Shown piece by piece: positions 1 through 11,184 of a stretch of 64,000 nucleotides of DNA. The stretch comes from Endothia cerciana. Its lineage: Eukaryota; Ascomycota; Sordariomycetes; Diaporthales; Cryphonectriaceae. The notes under the pieces are model-generated. The model saw only the letters and a list, made by a program, of their open reading frames with translations. It searched no databases and was not told where the DNA came from. The stretch's first letter is position 1; each line of letters opens with the position of its first letter. A program made the position numbers and the translations under genes. The DNA lies in assembly GCA_026119935.1 (NCBI GenBank), contig JALRMH010000028.1, positions 62,001 to 126,000 of the forward strand, read 5' to 3'.

Positions 1-471
1 TTCTGTCTTCTTCTTCTTCGTCTTCCTCTTTTGGGGTTTTCCCTTCCCACACGCGCGCGACGCACCTCGATTCAATTTAGCCGGCGCCGGGGGGGGGGGC
101 CCGGACCCTTTTCTTCGCCTCGCCGATTCTCACGCGCCTTTGCTGATCGCCGTGCCGCCCAATCCCACCCCAGCCAACCCAATTCGGCCCTGCTGCTGCT
201 CAGTCCACTTCACTTCAGTTCGGTTCGGTTTTGCGATCAGGCCAGCAATTAACAAAGCGCTTTGTTGCAACCTCCTCCTCCCACCACCACCACCATTACT
301 ACTACTACTACTACTACCACCACCACCCTTCCTCCCATCTTCGAACTCCAGTGGACCCGACCTCCCCGTCCCCCGTCGTCACCCAACGAGAACACCCCCC
401 CCCCCAAAAAAAAGAGAACAAAGACCCCCCTCCCCTCGTCCTCGGGTCGACCCGCCCGCCCGAGCCAGACG
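1..471 (+). promoter_or_regulatory. Leader/promoter of the low-complexity gene
   Basis: No gene is seen. The stretch is pyrimidine-rich, with CTT, CCA and ACT simple repeats (for example around 289-330) and a C run near 396, typical of a fungal promoter and 5' leader. The downstream reading frame is open back to 262, but residues encoded there are simple-sequence (proline and threonine runs), so I treat it as leader. The window edge prevents knowing whether an upstream exon exists. Confidence 0.5.
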
Positions 472-995
472 ATGACGCCCCCCCCTCCGCAGAGCCGCTT
501 CGTCGAGGGCTCCATGAACGACCGCGCGTCCGCCGCGCCCCCGCCCGACTTCATGGGCCCCGAGTCGGAGGACTACGAGAAGCACTTCGCCATGGACTGG
601 AAGCCGCCGGACCTGGGTGGCTTCGACGACGACGCCGACGCCCTGGCCGGCCGCAGCAGCCTCGTGTCCAACAGCCCGGGCGCCTCCAGGGCGGGGCCGC
701 CGCCCAGGCACCCCGCCGCCGGCTTCCTCAGGCAGGTGAAGGAGCGGTTCGGCCTGGCGAGGTCCAAGTCGAGTTTCAGCGTCACGACCACCAGGGACGG
801 GCAGCACGGCGGGCAGCACGGCGACGAGCACGGGGTGGACGGTGACGGTGACGGTGGCGGTGACGGTGGCGGTGACGGTGGCGGTGCCGACGACGACTCC
901 TCCCCCTCCTCCTTCCACATCCCGCCCGTCTTCAAGCACAGGCGCTCCGAGAGCATGGGCGTGCCCACGCTGCGGCGACGGGGGGCCGGTGGCTC

Positions 996-1031
<36 letters not shown>

Positions 1032-2835
1032 CCCCGACTTCAGCTTCCTGAGGAGGAACACGCACGCCAGCGACACCCTCTCCAGGGCCGCCACCAACGC
1101 CACCGCCCCCCCCACCCCCGTCTCCGAGCCGTCCTCCCAGGTGCCCCTGCTCCCCGGCTTCGACCCGACCAAGCGCCCCACCCGCGAGGAGATCACCGCC
1201 AGCTACCAGGGCCTGCTGGCCAGCGGCTTCTTCGGCACCCACGCCATCCAGTCGACGCGCTTCTCCCCGCCCGGCACCGCCCGGCACGGCCAGGACCGCA
1301 GGGCGTCCCTCACGTCCGTCACCCAGAGGCTGGCCGACGACGACGGGGCCTCGCAGGGCATCAGGACCGTCCCGCCCAGCCCGGAGCGCATGGCGCCGCC
1401 ACCGCCCCCCCCTCCCCCCCCTGAGCGTGAGCCGCCGCCGCCGCCCCTCGCCCCGGCCAAGAAGCTCAGGCCCGCCCACCACCACTCCCACTCCTACTCT
1501 GCCCCGCCGGCGGCGGGGGCAGAGGCGGGCGAGGGTGCGAGGCCCGGCCCCCAGCACTCCCTCTCCTTCTCCTCGGTCGCCTACAGCTCGACAGACGCGG
1601 GCGCCGCGCCCGCCACGTCCGCGCGGCCGCTGCCCCCCCACCGCCCCCACCGCCCGCCGCCGAGCTCGTCGGCCAGGTTCTCGGCCGAGCCGCCCGGGCG
1701 CCCGATGCGGGGGAGCTTTGACTTCAGCCTCTCGCGCGGCACGAAGCGGCCCTTCGCCTCGACCCTCGCCAACGGCTCGCAGGCGTCCTTCCTCGGCGGC
1801 CGGGCCAGCTACGACGCGGCCGGGTACGGGAGCGGCATAGGGGTCGCGACATCGACCCCCGCCGAGGAGAGGCACGAGAGCGGCGCGCGCAAGTTCGTCA
1901 AGCGCCTGCGGAAGTCGGCGAGCAGGATCTCCATCAACCTGGGCAGCACCATGTCCCGGCAGAGCTCCCGACGGTCCGACGACGACGACGACGACGATGA
2001 CGACGACGACGAGATGATGATGGATGGCGATGACAACAATAACAACAACAACCACCACCACCACCTGGAACAACCCTCTCACCACCGTACGTCCATGTCT
2101 TCTACTATCAAGAGGCCCTTCTCTTTCCGTTTCGGGGCCGGAGGAAGGCCGGAGACGGCCCCGGAAGGTCTCCCTACTCCTGCTGATTACCCTCACCACC
2201 CTCACCACCCCCCCTCCTCTTCCCCTCCTCCCGGACCCGATAGTTTCTTTGGTGGGGGCAGTGGTGGTGACAACTGTTTCTCACTGAACAACGGCGACCA
2301 CAGTACCGACACAGCCGCGCCTGCGCCTCTCCCTCCAGCTCACCCGCCCGTACCGCCGGGCCTACCCGTCATAGCGGGCTCCCCCAGCGACCACGACGGC
2401 CCCGGCCGCAGCCGCCTCAAGAAGCGCGAGATCCGCGGCCGCCGCCTCAGGCTGCAGGACGGCAGCCCCACCAGGACCCCGCGCGGCGGCGGAAGGAGCC
2501 GCTCAAGGCCGAGGAGGTCCGAGGCGAGCATGTTCCTGCACGCGCAGGACCGTCGTGGTGGTGCTGCTGCTGCTGCTGCTGCCGCCGAGGCGGCCGATAA
2601 CAACAACAACAACAACAACAACAACACGGGCGCGGACGCCCCGGGGGACGACGGCATGGAGGGCGTCGAGTTCAGCTTCCACTTCCCCGGCCGCGTGCGG
2701 CCCGGCGGCCCCCTGGCCGTGGTGCCCGACGCCAACAGGGGGATCCCGGGCACGTTCAAGGGCGGCGGCGGGAAGAGGGCCGAGGACATGATGAGGGGCG
2801 GGAGCGTGAGGGTCGTCCCCAGGGACCTCATCTGA
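472..2835 (+). CDS. Low-complexity hypothetical protein, 787 aa
   Basis: I do not recognise this gene. It is a single uninterrupted frame of 787 codons from the ATG at 472. An open frame continues upstream to 262, but it encodes only proline/threonine simple sequence. The protein is disordered in appearance: a Gln run (CAG repeat at about 999-1029), Gly-Asp repeats (841-885), a Pro run near 1396-1420, an Asp run (GAC repeat, about 1978-2010), Asn and His runs (2035-2066), an Ala run and a second Asn run (2558-2630). Between these are more ordinary segments with Ser/Arg-rich basic patches (AGGFLRQVKERFGLARSK type; KRLRKSASRISINLG type) and a glycine/arginine-rich C-terminus. The basic patches suggest a nuclear or membrane-associated regulatory protein, but this is only inference. 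Long antisense frames here are by-products of the GC-rich code. No intron is needed. Confidence 0.72.
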
Positions 2836-4312
2836 TCTGTGGCCTGATGGGACGTGGTACATACATACACGCATACATACATACGGACATACGCTCAATG
2901 GTATCGGTACAGAGATAGAAGGAGACCGCCCGGTCTTTGGATTGTACCTGCGACGGGGGGTGCGGGAGAACAAGAAAGAAAAAGGCCAAGGGGGGAACGC
3001 CCCGGGGGTCGGTCTTGGAGTTGTTCTTAACCAAAAAACCTTGTTTCCCCCCCACCTTTCCTCCCCTTGCATGTGCGTGGTGTTCCTGGACAGGCACGAC
3101 CGCACGAATAGGCACGGCACGGTCATGCATACGGCGTAGTAGGCCGAGTGTGTACATGGCCAGTCGGCACGAGTTCGGTTTTTTTTTTTTTTTTTTGTTT
3201 TTGTTTTTTTGGAGGGGGGGTTTTCTTTTGTTGTTGTCGTCAGGCCCAGGGTGGGGGGGGGGGGACGGGGGAGAGGAAGAGAGAGATCTGGGGCAAGCCT
3301 TTGGCTCCGGACCCCGACCCGGGAGGGATCCGCGTTCGTCCGGCGGCCGTCCGGTCTTGAGAAGAGAAGAAGAGAGGGGGGAGGGGGAAGAAGAGCTCGT
3401 CCGGGGCCGGCCGGGCTGTCTCGCCGCTGGCGATGATGTCCAACGTTATGTTATGATGATGCCCCGCACGTACGTTACCAATGAATTCTCACGATGATCT
3501 CCATCAGCCCCAACCGAACCCGGCACGGCACGGCACGGCACGGCACGGCACGGCACGGCACGACACAAACACCCACTTGCTCTCCCCGTCCGTCTGGCCG
3601 GCCCGCGCGCGAGCCTCACATATTCACTACGGCCAGTGGAGAATGAGGGGGGGGGGGGGAGGGTTCCAACCTCTGTGCTCGATTAAAAGTTGTACCGAAC
3701 TGTTACCGTGAGCTTGGGCCCGCTGGTCTGCGGCCCACGGTTTGCTGGTGGTGGTCATGATCTATAATAACCCGCAGCGAAGCGAAAGGGGCGTTTGGGT
3801 TTCTCGAGCCCACCAGCGCAGACCAACCGACCAACCAAGACAGAAAAAAAATTGTATATATAAAAAGGAAAAGCATCAGTCAGCGCTATGTGGGGGGAAA
3901 GGCCCGCGGCCACCAAGAAAACCGAGCGACATCTGTCTGTCTAATCTCAAGCCAAACTGGACCAAATGTGCAATGTCCCATGTCCAGCCAACTCAACATC
4001 AATTGCTAAAGTAGTACCGCCCATCCCGTAGGTATATGAAGGACATTCCCAAGCACCTCTGAGATCTTTGCAGGGCGTTCTGTGAGACATGAAAGTGGGC
4101 AAACCAAAGAGAGCAAGCCAAAGCCCTTGTCCAAACCAGAAAGAAAAAAAAAGGAAAAAAAAAAAAAAGGGGAAACCCTCCCCCCCCCCCCCAAAAAATA
4201 CCGGATTCCAATCCCAGACGCCAAAGGTATCGCTATGCTCGATAGTTTTATAGGGTTCCGCCTCGCCCGAAAGGTATCGTATGAGGCTTCTTATCGCTTG
4301 GATCTGTGGCTT
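2836..4312. other. Intergenic, convergent 3' ends
   Basis: No gene is seen. The stretch contains T-rich runs at about 3179-3196, a G12 run at 3253-3264, a CGGCA pentamer array (3521-3560), an A run and a C13 run (4180-4192). Both flanking genes point into it, so it should hold their 3' UTRs and terminators. Confidence 0.6.
3521..3560. repeat. CGGCA pentanucleotide repeat, 8 units
   Basis: Eight perfect copies of the 5-base unit CGGCA run in tandem and decay into CGACA. It lies in the non-coding gap between two convergent genes. It is a plain microsatellite with no evident function. Confidence 0.95.
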
Positions 4313-7300
4313 CTAGTTCACCTCCCCAAGGACAACGCCCTGGGTAGGCTGCCTCCACGCGGAAGCAGCGAACGTCCAGGCGCTATCGAAGGGTCCGGGG
4401 AAGTAGCTGTAAAAGACCCTGAAGGAGATCAGCAGCAGCAGCGGGATCTGTAGATATGTCAGTTTTTGAACTCGAAGTGCTTCCATTTATGGGGATCCAC
4501 TCACCCAGAAGAGGAAGAGCTTCGGGTCCCTGCTCAAGCTCTTCTGTTTCTCGGCACGTGCCTGGCGCAGGTTATCCTGCTGCTCTTTGGTGATGTTGTT
4601 TTTGCGGCCGATTTGAAGAAGCTTCGGCAGCTGTCTCTGAACTTGCTTCACCTCGACTTGCCGCTCTGCTGCCGCCTGCGTGCTCTGTTCTGCCCGCTGT
4701 GTCTCCTGCTGCTGATCGTAAAGCGTTGCGCACTTCCTATCCGCCTCGTAGTCGGCTGCGGCGCGCGCCGCAGACGCGGTCTTGGTGTCCATGTCGCCGT
4801 GCTGCGTGGATGCGCTCTTGTCATCTCGCTTGCCACCGGGGAAGAGGTCCTCATAGGCTGGTGGGAGACCCGAGGACGGTATGAAAGACGATCCGATGTT
4901 GGGTATGAACGCTGACATGCGCTGCTGCGCCGAGTTCAAGTACGCCTGGTAGTCTTGCAGAGCCATCATGTTGGGCATCTGGATGTGTGACAGATTCTGC
5001 ATCATATTGTGCTGGAACTGCTGGATTTGCTCCCTGAAGGCGGCAATCGCAAGAGCAGCAGACGCCATGCCGCCCTGCTCCTCAACCTGCGGCAGGTCGA
5101 CCAACGACGCCCTCGAAGAGACTGCTTCGCGATTGTGACGGCCTCGGAAGGCCATCTGCAGGTGCGCATCCTCTGCTTCGAGTTCGTCCTCGGAGCTCGA
5201 TACCTCAATCTCATCCGACTCGACTGAGGTCTCGCTGCACGAGTACTCGTTGGGAGCTGTGGTCTCTGTCCGTGGCGGTTCCCAGAATGAACGCAGAGAG
5301 GTCGCGCTGTTAGCGCGGCTGTGTAAGGTGCTGCCTCGCCTGCCAGCGCGCTTGATGGCGCGGATGACATCCCGCGTCCTGGCGACGTCCGAGGCCAGTT
5401 GACCTTGCCCCGTCTTGAGTGTAGGATCAGCCCTGTGCTGGATGAGGCGCCTCACTAATTCAGGATGATCATACAACGCCGCGTAATGCAATGGGCTGAA
5501 TCCCAACCTGTCTTGGACGTTCGGGTTGGCACCCCTGGCGAGCAGACCGGCAGTGAAACGGTGGTACCCGAGGGCAATAGAAAGATGAAGCATCGTGTGT
5601 CCCGTGGCCTTCCTCTTGAGGTTGAATTTCGTCTTGTTCATGCTGTCATCCAGATCCAGGAGATCCAGTACCTTGAGGAGCCGGGTCTCCAGGTTCACAC
5701 CATAGCCATTGTAGCCGCCGTCGCTTGCACCATTAAAGGTACCGCCATTGACGCCATTTGCACCATTGACGATTTGCTGAACAAGCCTCTGGACGTCGCC
5801 CGTGCTCCCCGTCAGTTTCTGCGAAAGGACGCCAAGGGCGAGGTGCACCAGCGCCTCTTGCCTGTCATCCTTGTATACGAAGCCCGACTGCCGGGTAGGC
5901 AGCGACTGCACCTGACCATTCGGCCCTCTCACGGAGACGTTGACGTATCCAGGGTGTTCGGAGGGTGGCAGAATACAGGTAATAGAAGAATCAGCCCAGT
6001 AGGTTGTGGTGATCGCCTTCTTGTCCCCAAAATATATGTCTTGACCTTGTCGAAACCCGGATCCCAGGATGCTGATATCGATGTTCCCGGTAATTGGTCC
6101 CTCCATTGGAATCACCTTAAGGACTGCTGGTACCGCGCTCGCGTTTGCGTACGGTGCCGTCAGAGGGAGGCCACCGGCCAGCGCCTGGGGCGCCTGGCTG
6201 AGCTGATTCGGCTGTTGTTGGTGCAGCGTGCCATTGATCAGGGAGCTAGGACTTGGTGCCCTGCTATTCTGTGCTGAAGCAGGGGCCGAGAATACTGGCC
6301 GCATGATGCTGTTGTCCATATTCACCAGTCTGCTCGAGCCAGGCTGAATAACGGTCTGTTCATTACCGTTCGGCGTCCGGGGTTGAATAGGATACAGTGG
6401 CTGGGTGGCCTGACCAAACGGAGGGGACGAACCATCGAAGAAGGGATGGGAGTTCGCCGCCGAGTAGGGTGACGCCGAGAAGGGTGAGACGGACGGAGGT
6501 GGTGGGCCTGCCTGGCCATTCTGAAAATTGCTGGGCGGTTGTGGAGCGAAAGCATTGGTCTCGATCGGGGTCATGTGCAACGTCGTAGGGACTTTTGAAC
6601 CGCTGGACTTCCTCTTCTTCGCCGAGGGTCCAGCTGCGCTGGGCGAGGGCGGTCTTGACAAGTTTCGTGGGGTCGGAACAGCTGACGTGCCGACTGAAGG
6701 GGCTTCGGTTTTCACTGCTGGTGGTACCAGGGCACTAGCACTGCGTTTGAGAGCCTGGATATCGGATGTCGATTGTGACTGCCGGAATGGGTGTCCCGGC
6801 TGGATGGCGTTCATGTCATTGACACCGGCAGAAGCTGGTGCTGCTGGGGCTGCTGGGTTCGCACCCTCGATTCCACCGTTCGGGTTGGGGTTCGACTGGG
6901 GCGTCTTGTGGTCGTCTGTTATCATGATGGACGGTGACAAAAGCTGAGTGACCAGCCGACCGAGATGATCCTTCAGTGTGAAGATGACCTGGAAGCCGGT
7001 CTTCTCGTGGTGATGACGGCAATAACAGGCGATCCGCATTGGTGTGTCGATGATCATGGTCCCCGGAGCGTCCGGATCATTGGCGTCTGCGAGTTCCTTG
7101 ATTTCATTAGTGTTGAACACCACGACCCGTTGCGCCTCGTAGCTCTTCCATTCCTCGTCTTCGGCAGGTTTCTTCGTCTTCTTGCGGTTGGCACGCTTCT
7201 GCTCCCGGGTGATACAACCGGTACAGATGCGAACCTCGCCGCCTTCCCCCGTCTTCTCTTCACCCGCATCCGGTCTGCCACTGTGCGGGTGAGCAGGAGC

Positions 7301-8478
7301 GGCAGCACGAGCCATGGCCCTGTCCCTGATGTTTGGCTTTGCCATGGCACTCGTGCAGACAAGCTGGGTGGACAACTCGAGGGTATCCGGTGAGAGCGCC
7401 GTGGCCTTGGCCAGAAACTTCGGTTTGCCGATGGTATACCGCGGGAGATGAATCTTCTTGATGCCTTCGGGGACCGGGTACAGTGTCATCTTGACCTGCA
7501 TCTGCGTCTCTACGCGGGACTTTGGAGGGATGTTGACGAGGCGCAGGGCCGGCGTCGAAGATGCGATGTGATCAAGCGGCACGGCAGGCAGGTGAGCATT
7601 GCTGGGGCTTTCGGAGGTAGTCTCATCTATCGATGAGCGCTGCCACGGCACGTTGAACCAGCTCCCGTTGGGCGGGTTGGCTTGCGGTACAAGACGAGGC
7701 TCGGGGGGTGCCACGTCCGCAAGAGCAAACGGGGAAGAGCCTTGGCTGAAGACCAGCTGTTGTGACATGGGAGAAGCTTCTCTAGAGCCGGCTGCAGATA
7801 TGCCGTTCACCGACCTGGCCGAGGAGGACTGCTGCTGCTATACGATTAGAGGATTCATGAAGATGGGGGGCCCAGGCTGACACGTACCGAATGCCGCTTC
7901 CTGCGGGCCTGGCCGGCTTGGGGTCGTGTGAATGAACGGTGCTGCTTCGTATCCGCTGGACAATACTCTTCGGGATCGTTCAAGGCGCCGGGGCTCGAGT
8001 TCAGGTCTGATGGGCTGGAGGAATCGAACCTGGGGGGTGATGGCACATGACGGCCAAAGGGCGCGTAGTTGCCGCCCATGGGCTGATCGATCATGGCCGG
8101 GTTGATGGTGGTGTTTTGCTCGTACATGGACGCCATGTTGTTGAAATCGAAATCCCCGAACCCCCCGCGCGGCGGGTTCTCGAACAACGGCAAGTCGACA
8201 TCGCCATCCCCGTTGTTCATGGCGTTGGTGGATCTTGAGGAGTCGGAAGCGGAATCCTGGTCTGAGGCGGTGGGCGAGAGGTTGGACGGGAGGCTTCTGT
8301 CGGCGGCAGGCTGTAGCAGGCCTTGGCCCTTGGTCTGGGAGTCGTTGCTCTGAGCGAAGTCAAGGAAGTCGTCTGCGCTAAAATCGAAGTTGTCGAGGTT
8401 CTGGGGCATGACGTTAAAGTTGACGAAGTCTTCACCGAGCATGGGAAAGTCGTCGTCTGGCTCCCGGGGCGGCGGCAT
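4313..8478 (-). CDS. Mga2/Spt23-type ER-anchored transcription factor (IPT/TIG + ankyrin + TM)
   Basis: The model has three exons on the minus strand: 8478-7888, 7837-4505 and 4447-4313, giving 1352 aa. Introns are 50 bp (GTACGT...TATAG) and 57 bp (GTGAGT...CTACAG), both phase 0. The N-terminus is acidic and aromatic, activation-like. A conserved central fungal domain with a Cys/His-rich patch (RICTGC, CYCRHHH) follows at about 300-480. An IPT/TIG domain lies at about 766-851 (VIPMEGPITG... GSGF), then ankyrin repeats at about 943-1026 (GHTMLHLSIALGY, GFSPLHYAALYDHPELV), a PPAY motif at about 1189-1192, and a single hydrophobic anchor at about 1304-1323 encoded across the last junction. In yeast, Spt23 and Mga2 are ER precursors that are ubiquitinated by Rsp5, cleaved by the proteasome and released to induce the desaturase OLE1. 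The same role in lipid and hypoxia response is inferred here. The start has a clean ATG; a C13 tract sits just upstream on the mRNA strand. Confidence 0.92.
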
Positions 8479-11184
8479 GGCTCTCGAGAGGGGGGGGGGG
8501 GGAGGGAGAAGGCGTCTGAAAGCGTCGAGGGTCGGGGACTGAAGCCAGAATTCAATCCGCCCGGGCGGCTTGCGTGATGGCGGTCAGTCAGATGGGTCGA
8601 TGGCGCGTCGTTCAGTCGGCGTATCAAGCGACGGCGTGAGGGGAAGCGTGTTCGTCGTCAGGGATAGTAGAAGGTGTCGATCAGAGGTTGCATGCAGGTC
8701 GGATTGGGGGGTGGGAATCGAGGTTCGGGATGGAGGGTCGAGGTTGGGGGTTGATGTGAAGAGCCAAAGCCGCGAGATGCAATGCGAAGGTTGAGGTCGA
8801 CGGAGGAGATTTCGCTGGTTGGACAGCAGGCAAAAGCGGTGGGGACCGGGAGCCAGGCGCAGAGTGGGAACGATCCAATGCGAGAAGCGCTGACGCTGAA
8901 CCGGCACGCTAGGGTCGATGGGGTCCGGAACAGGGGTGCAGCTGGGCTGGCAGTGGCCTGTGGTAGATGCGTTGCAGGTGGGGCCAAGCAGGCCAAAGCA
9001 GGCCAAGCAGGCCAAGCACACACGTCGTCACTATGAGCAATGGACAATGCAGGGTGTTTAAGTATTGCGTGTGGGCTGGTCGGGAGATCGGATCCTCCTT
9101 GGGGGTGAGGCTGCTGGGTGCGGCCTGTCTGATGGCGTGTTGGGGGACCAGGACGACTTTGGACGGCGGAGTGTGCCCTAGAGGGCCACCCAAGGGTTGC
9201 TGGAAATTGATACCCTGTAGCGCCTCGTGCCCTCTAGCGCATACTATGTACTATACACAGCGATGGGCACAGGGGCCCCATTTTATGTAAGCTGGTAGGG
9301 CCTCCCCGCGATTTCGGTGGGCCTACTTTACAGCCGGAACAGCCTTCTCCGCCTTTGGGTGCGTGCCCCAAGCGATACCCTGTAAAACCTGGCATCTGGC
9401 ACGCCAGACGGGGTGTGGCATCGAGAAAGAAGGGTACATCCTCTCCACGACAGCATTCCAGTCCAGGTCCGTTCAAATATCTCTATCAGAAACCCCCCGC
9501 GCGGGTTTCCTTCTGAACTAGCATATTCATGTCTCAGCCGGAACCTCTGCCGATCGATAAGGTCGTATGCCATCGCAGCACGTGTCCATGTACCTATGGT
9601 TCAAGGTGCCTCTCACGCAGGTAGCGTATCGTATGTCTCAGGTAGACCTGTACTTTTATACCGTCCGACATAACTCAACGTGTCGTATCGGTCAGTCCAA
9701 CTTGATATCTTGGCCGAAAGTCTCCCCGCGTCCAGCATGTATCTTGTTCAAGATGGCGCCCCCCCCCCCCTTCCCTGAAGATCCTCCTGTCAACAGCCAG
9801 CCAGTTCTTGCATGTACAAGTATCCTCTCTGGTACTCGAGATATCAGACATCCGTACAGCAGTGCCCCTTGTTCTGGACCGACATCGCAGCCAAGACACG
9901 TATATGCTGCAGCCCTCCATACGATGCGACAACGCCTCCAGACCGTTAGGAACCGAATAAACACGCGCGCCGCGCGAAATCTCGCCAGAACGGCACGACC
10001 CCCGTTCCCCCCCTCCCCTTCATGCCGCCACTTCCACACTTTCCTAGTGCTCCGTCCTGCCGGGGGGGGGGGGGCCGGCGGCTCGTGCATAGGACGAGAG
10101 AGCTCCTACATAGCAGCTGCCTGACCCGGCCCCATTTACCACGACCAGAAGCCCGACTCACGGCTGCTGCCAGGAACTAGGAAAGCACCATGGTCGACAC
10201 CCATCTCTATCCCCCCGGAGAGGCGCACGTCGGTCGTCTCCATGCCGTCGCAGGCAACAGGGTGTGTGAACTGCTGCGCGCGGGGGGGACTTGGGGGTGA
10301 CCACCAGGCGCGGCCTTGCCGGTGTGCCTACCCCTCCCCTCCTCGCTGGCTCACCGGTGTCGTCCGCGTTCGCCGCCCACCCTCCACTTAGGGAGCCAAG
10401 TACCACACATGGAAATGCCTCTGCCGGGTGCTTCGATGTTAGTGACAAGGGAGGGCCCCGTAGCAGCTACGCAGCAAGCAGCCGCTGGTGTCTCGCCCAG
10501 CCTTGATCAGATCAGATTCGTGTTAACGCAACCCGCCCGCTCCGGCCCGGGCATTGGGCGTGAGGCACGATAATAAATAGGGAGCTTGACCCCAGCTGCA
10601 TATTGGAGTGCCTCGCTTCTGCCTCCTTTGTTGACCATTGATGCAGTTGTCGCAGGCTAACCGAACGCGGGCAGCACGGTAGCATGCGGGTCAGTCGACT
10701 CAACAGTCCAGGGCAGGCCTCGAGCGGCGGCCAGGGTCAGGCGAACGATTGCAATACCTCACTCGTCGAGCAGGCGAACCGATAATGGTACGATGCGGCG
10801 AGAGGGGGCAAAGGACGAGATATCTTAGGCCCGCCCCGGGCTCGGATAGAAGGTGGAACTGATGAATATCCCACGGCTAGTCATTCCTTGGCCACCTGGA
10901 TTGCTACGTGGGGAAGGTAGTTACGCCCACCGGACTGATACCTACGACCCGAACGGAGGAAGTTGATACACATGCCCACGTATGTAAATAAGTAACCCAA
11001 TATACACGCCTTCCTGGTGTAGTGAGGTCAGCCTGCGCATCTGCCCATAATCAGCAAGCTAGGAACGACTTCTACGGCATGCCTTCCCCCCCCCCCCACC
11101 TCCCCCTGGGGAAAAAAATCACGGGGTGTCACGGCACACGTCCCACCCCCGCATTTCTAAAGCACTCAACCAGGCGAGCCGTTC
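8479..11184. other. Intergenic: Mga2-homologue promoter and antiporter 3' flank
   Basis: No convincing gene is seen. The first kilobase is the likely promoter and leader of the Mga2 homologue (transcribed leftward). It holds a perfect palindrome CTCTCGAGAG (8481-8490), a G13 run (8490-8502) and a tandem repeat containing GCCAAG cores (8982-9018). C or G runs also occur at 9759-9770, 10062-10074 and 11086-11097. Short open frames here lack homology-like features and I left them out. Confidence 0.55.
8982..9018. repeat. GGCCAAGCA tandem repeat with PacC-like GCCAAG cores
   Basis: Four tandem copies of GGCCA(A)AGCA are seen; the second carries an extra A. Three copies contain GCCAAG, which matches the GCCARG core bound by the fungal pH regulator PacC. 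It lies about 500 bp upstream of the Mga2-homologue start codon. The repeat is seen directly; PacC binding is inference. Confidence 0.6.

Noticed and set aside
379..2208. 609-codon open frame on the minus strand
   Set aside because: It lies opposite the low-complexity gene and encodes only Val, Arg and Gly runs complementary to its repeats. No start context or domain supports it.
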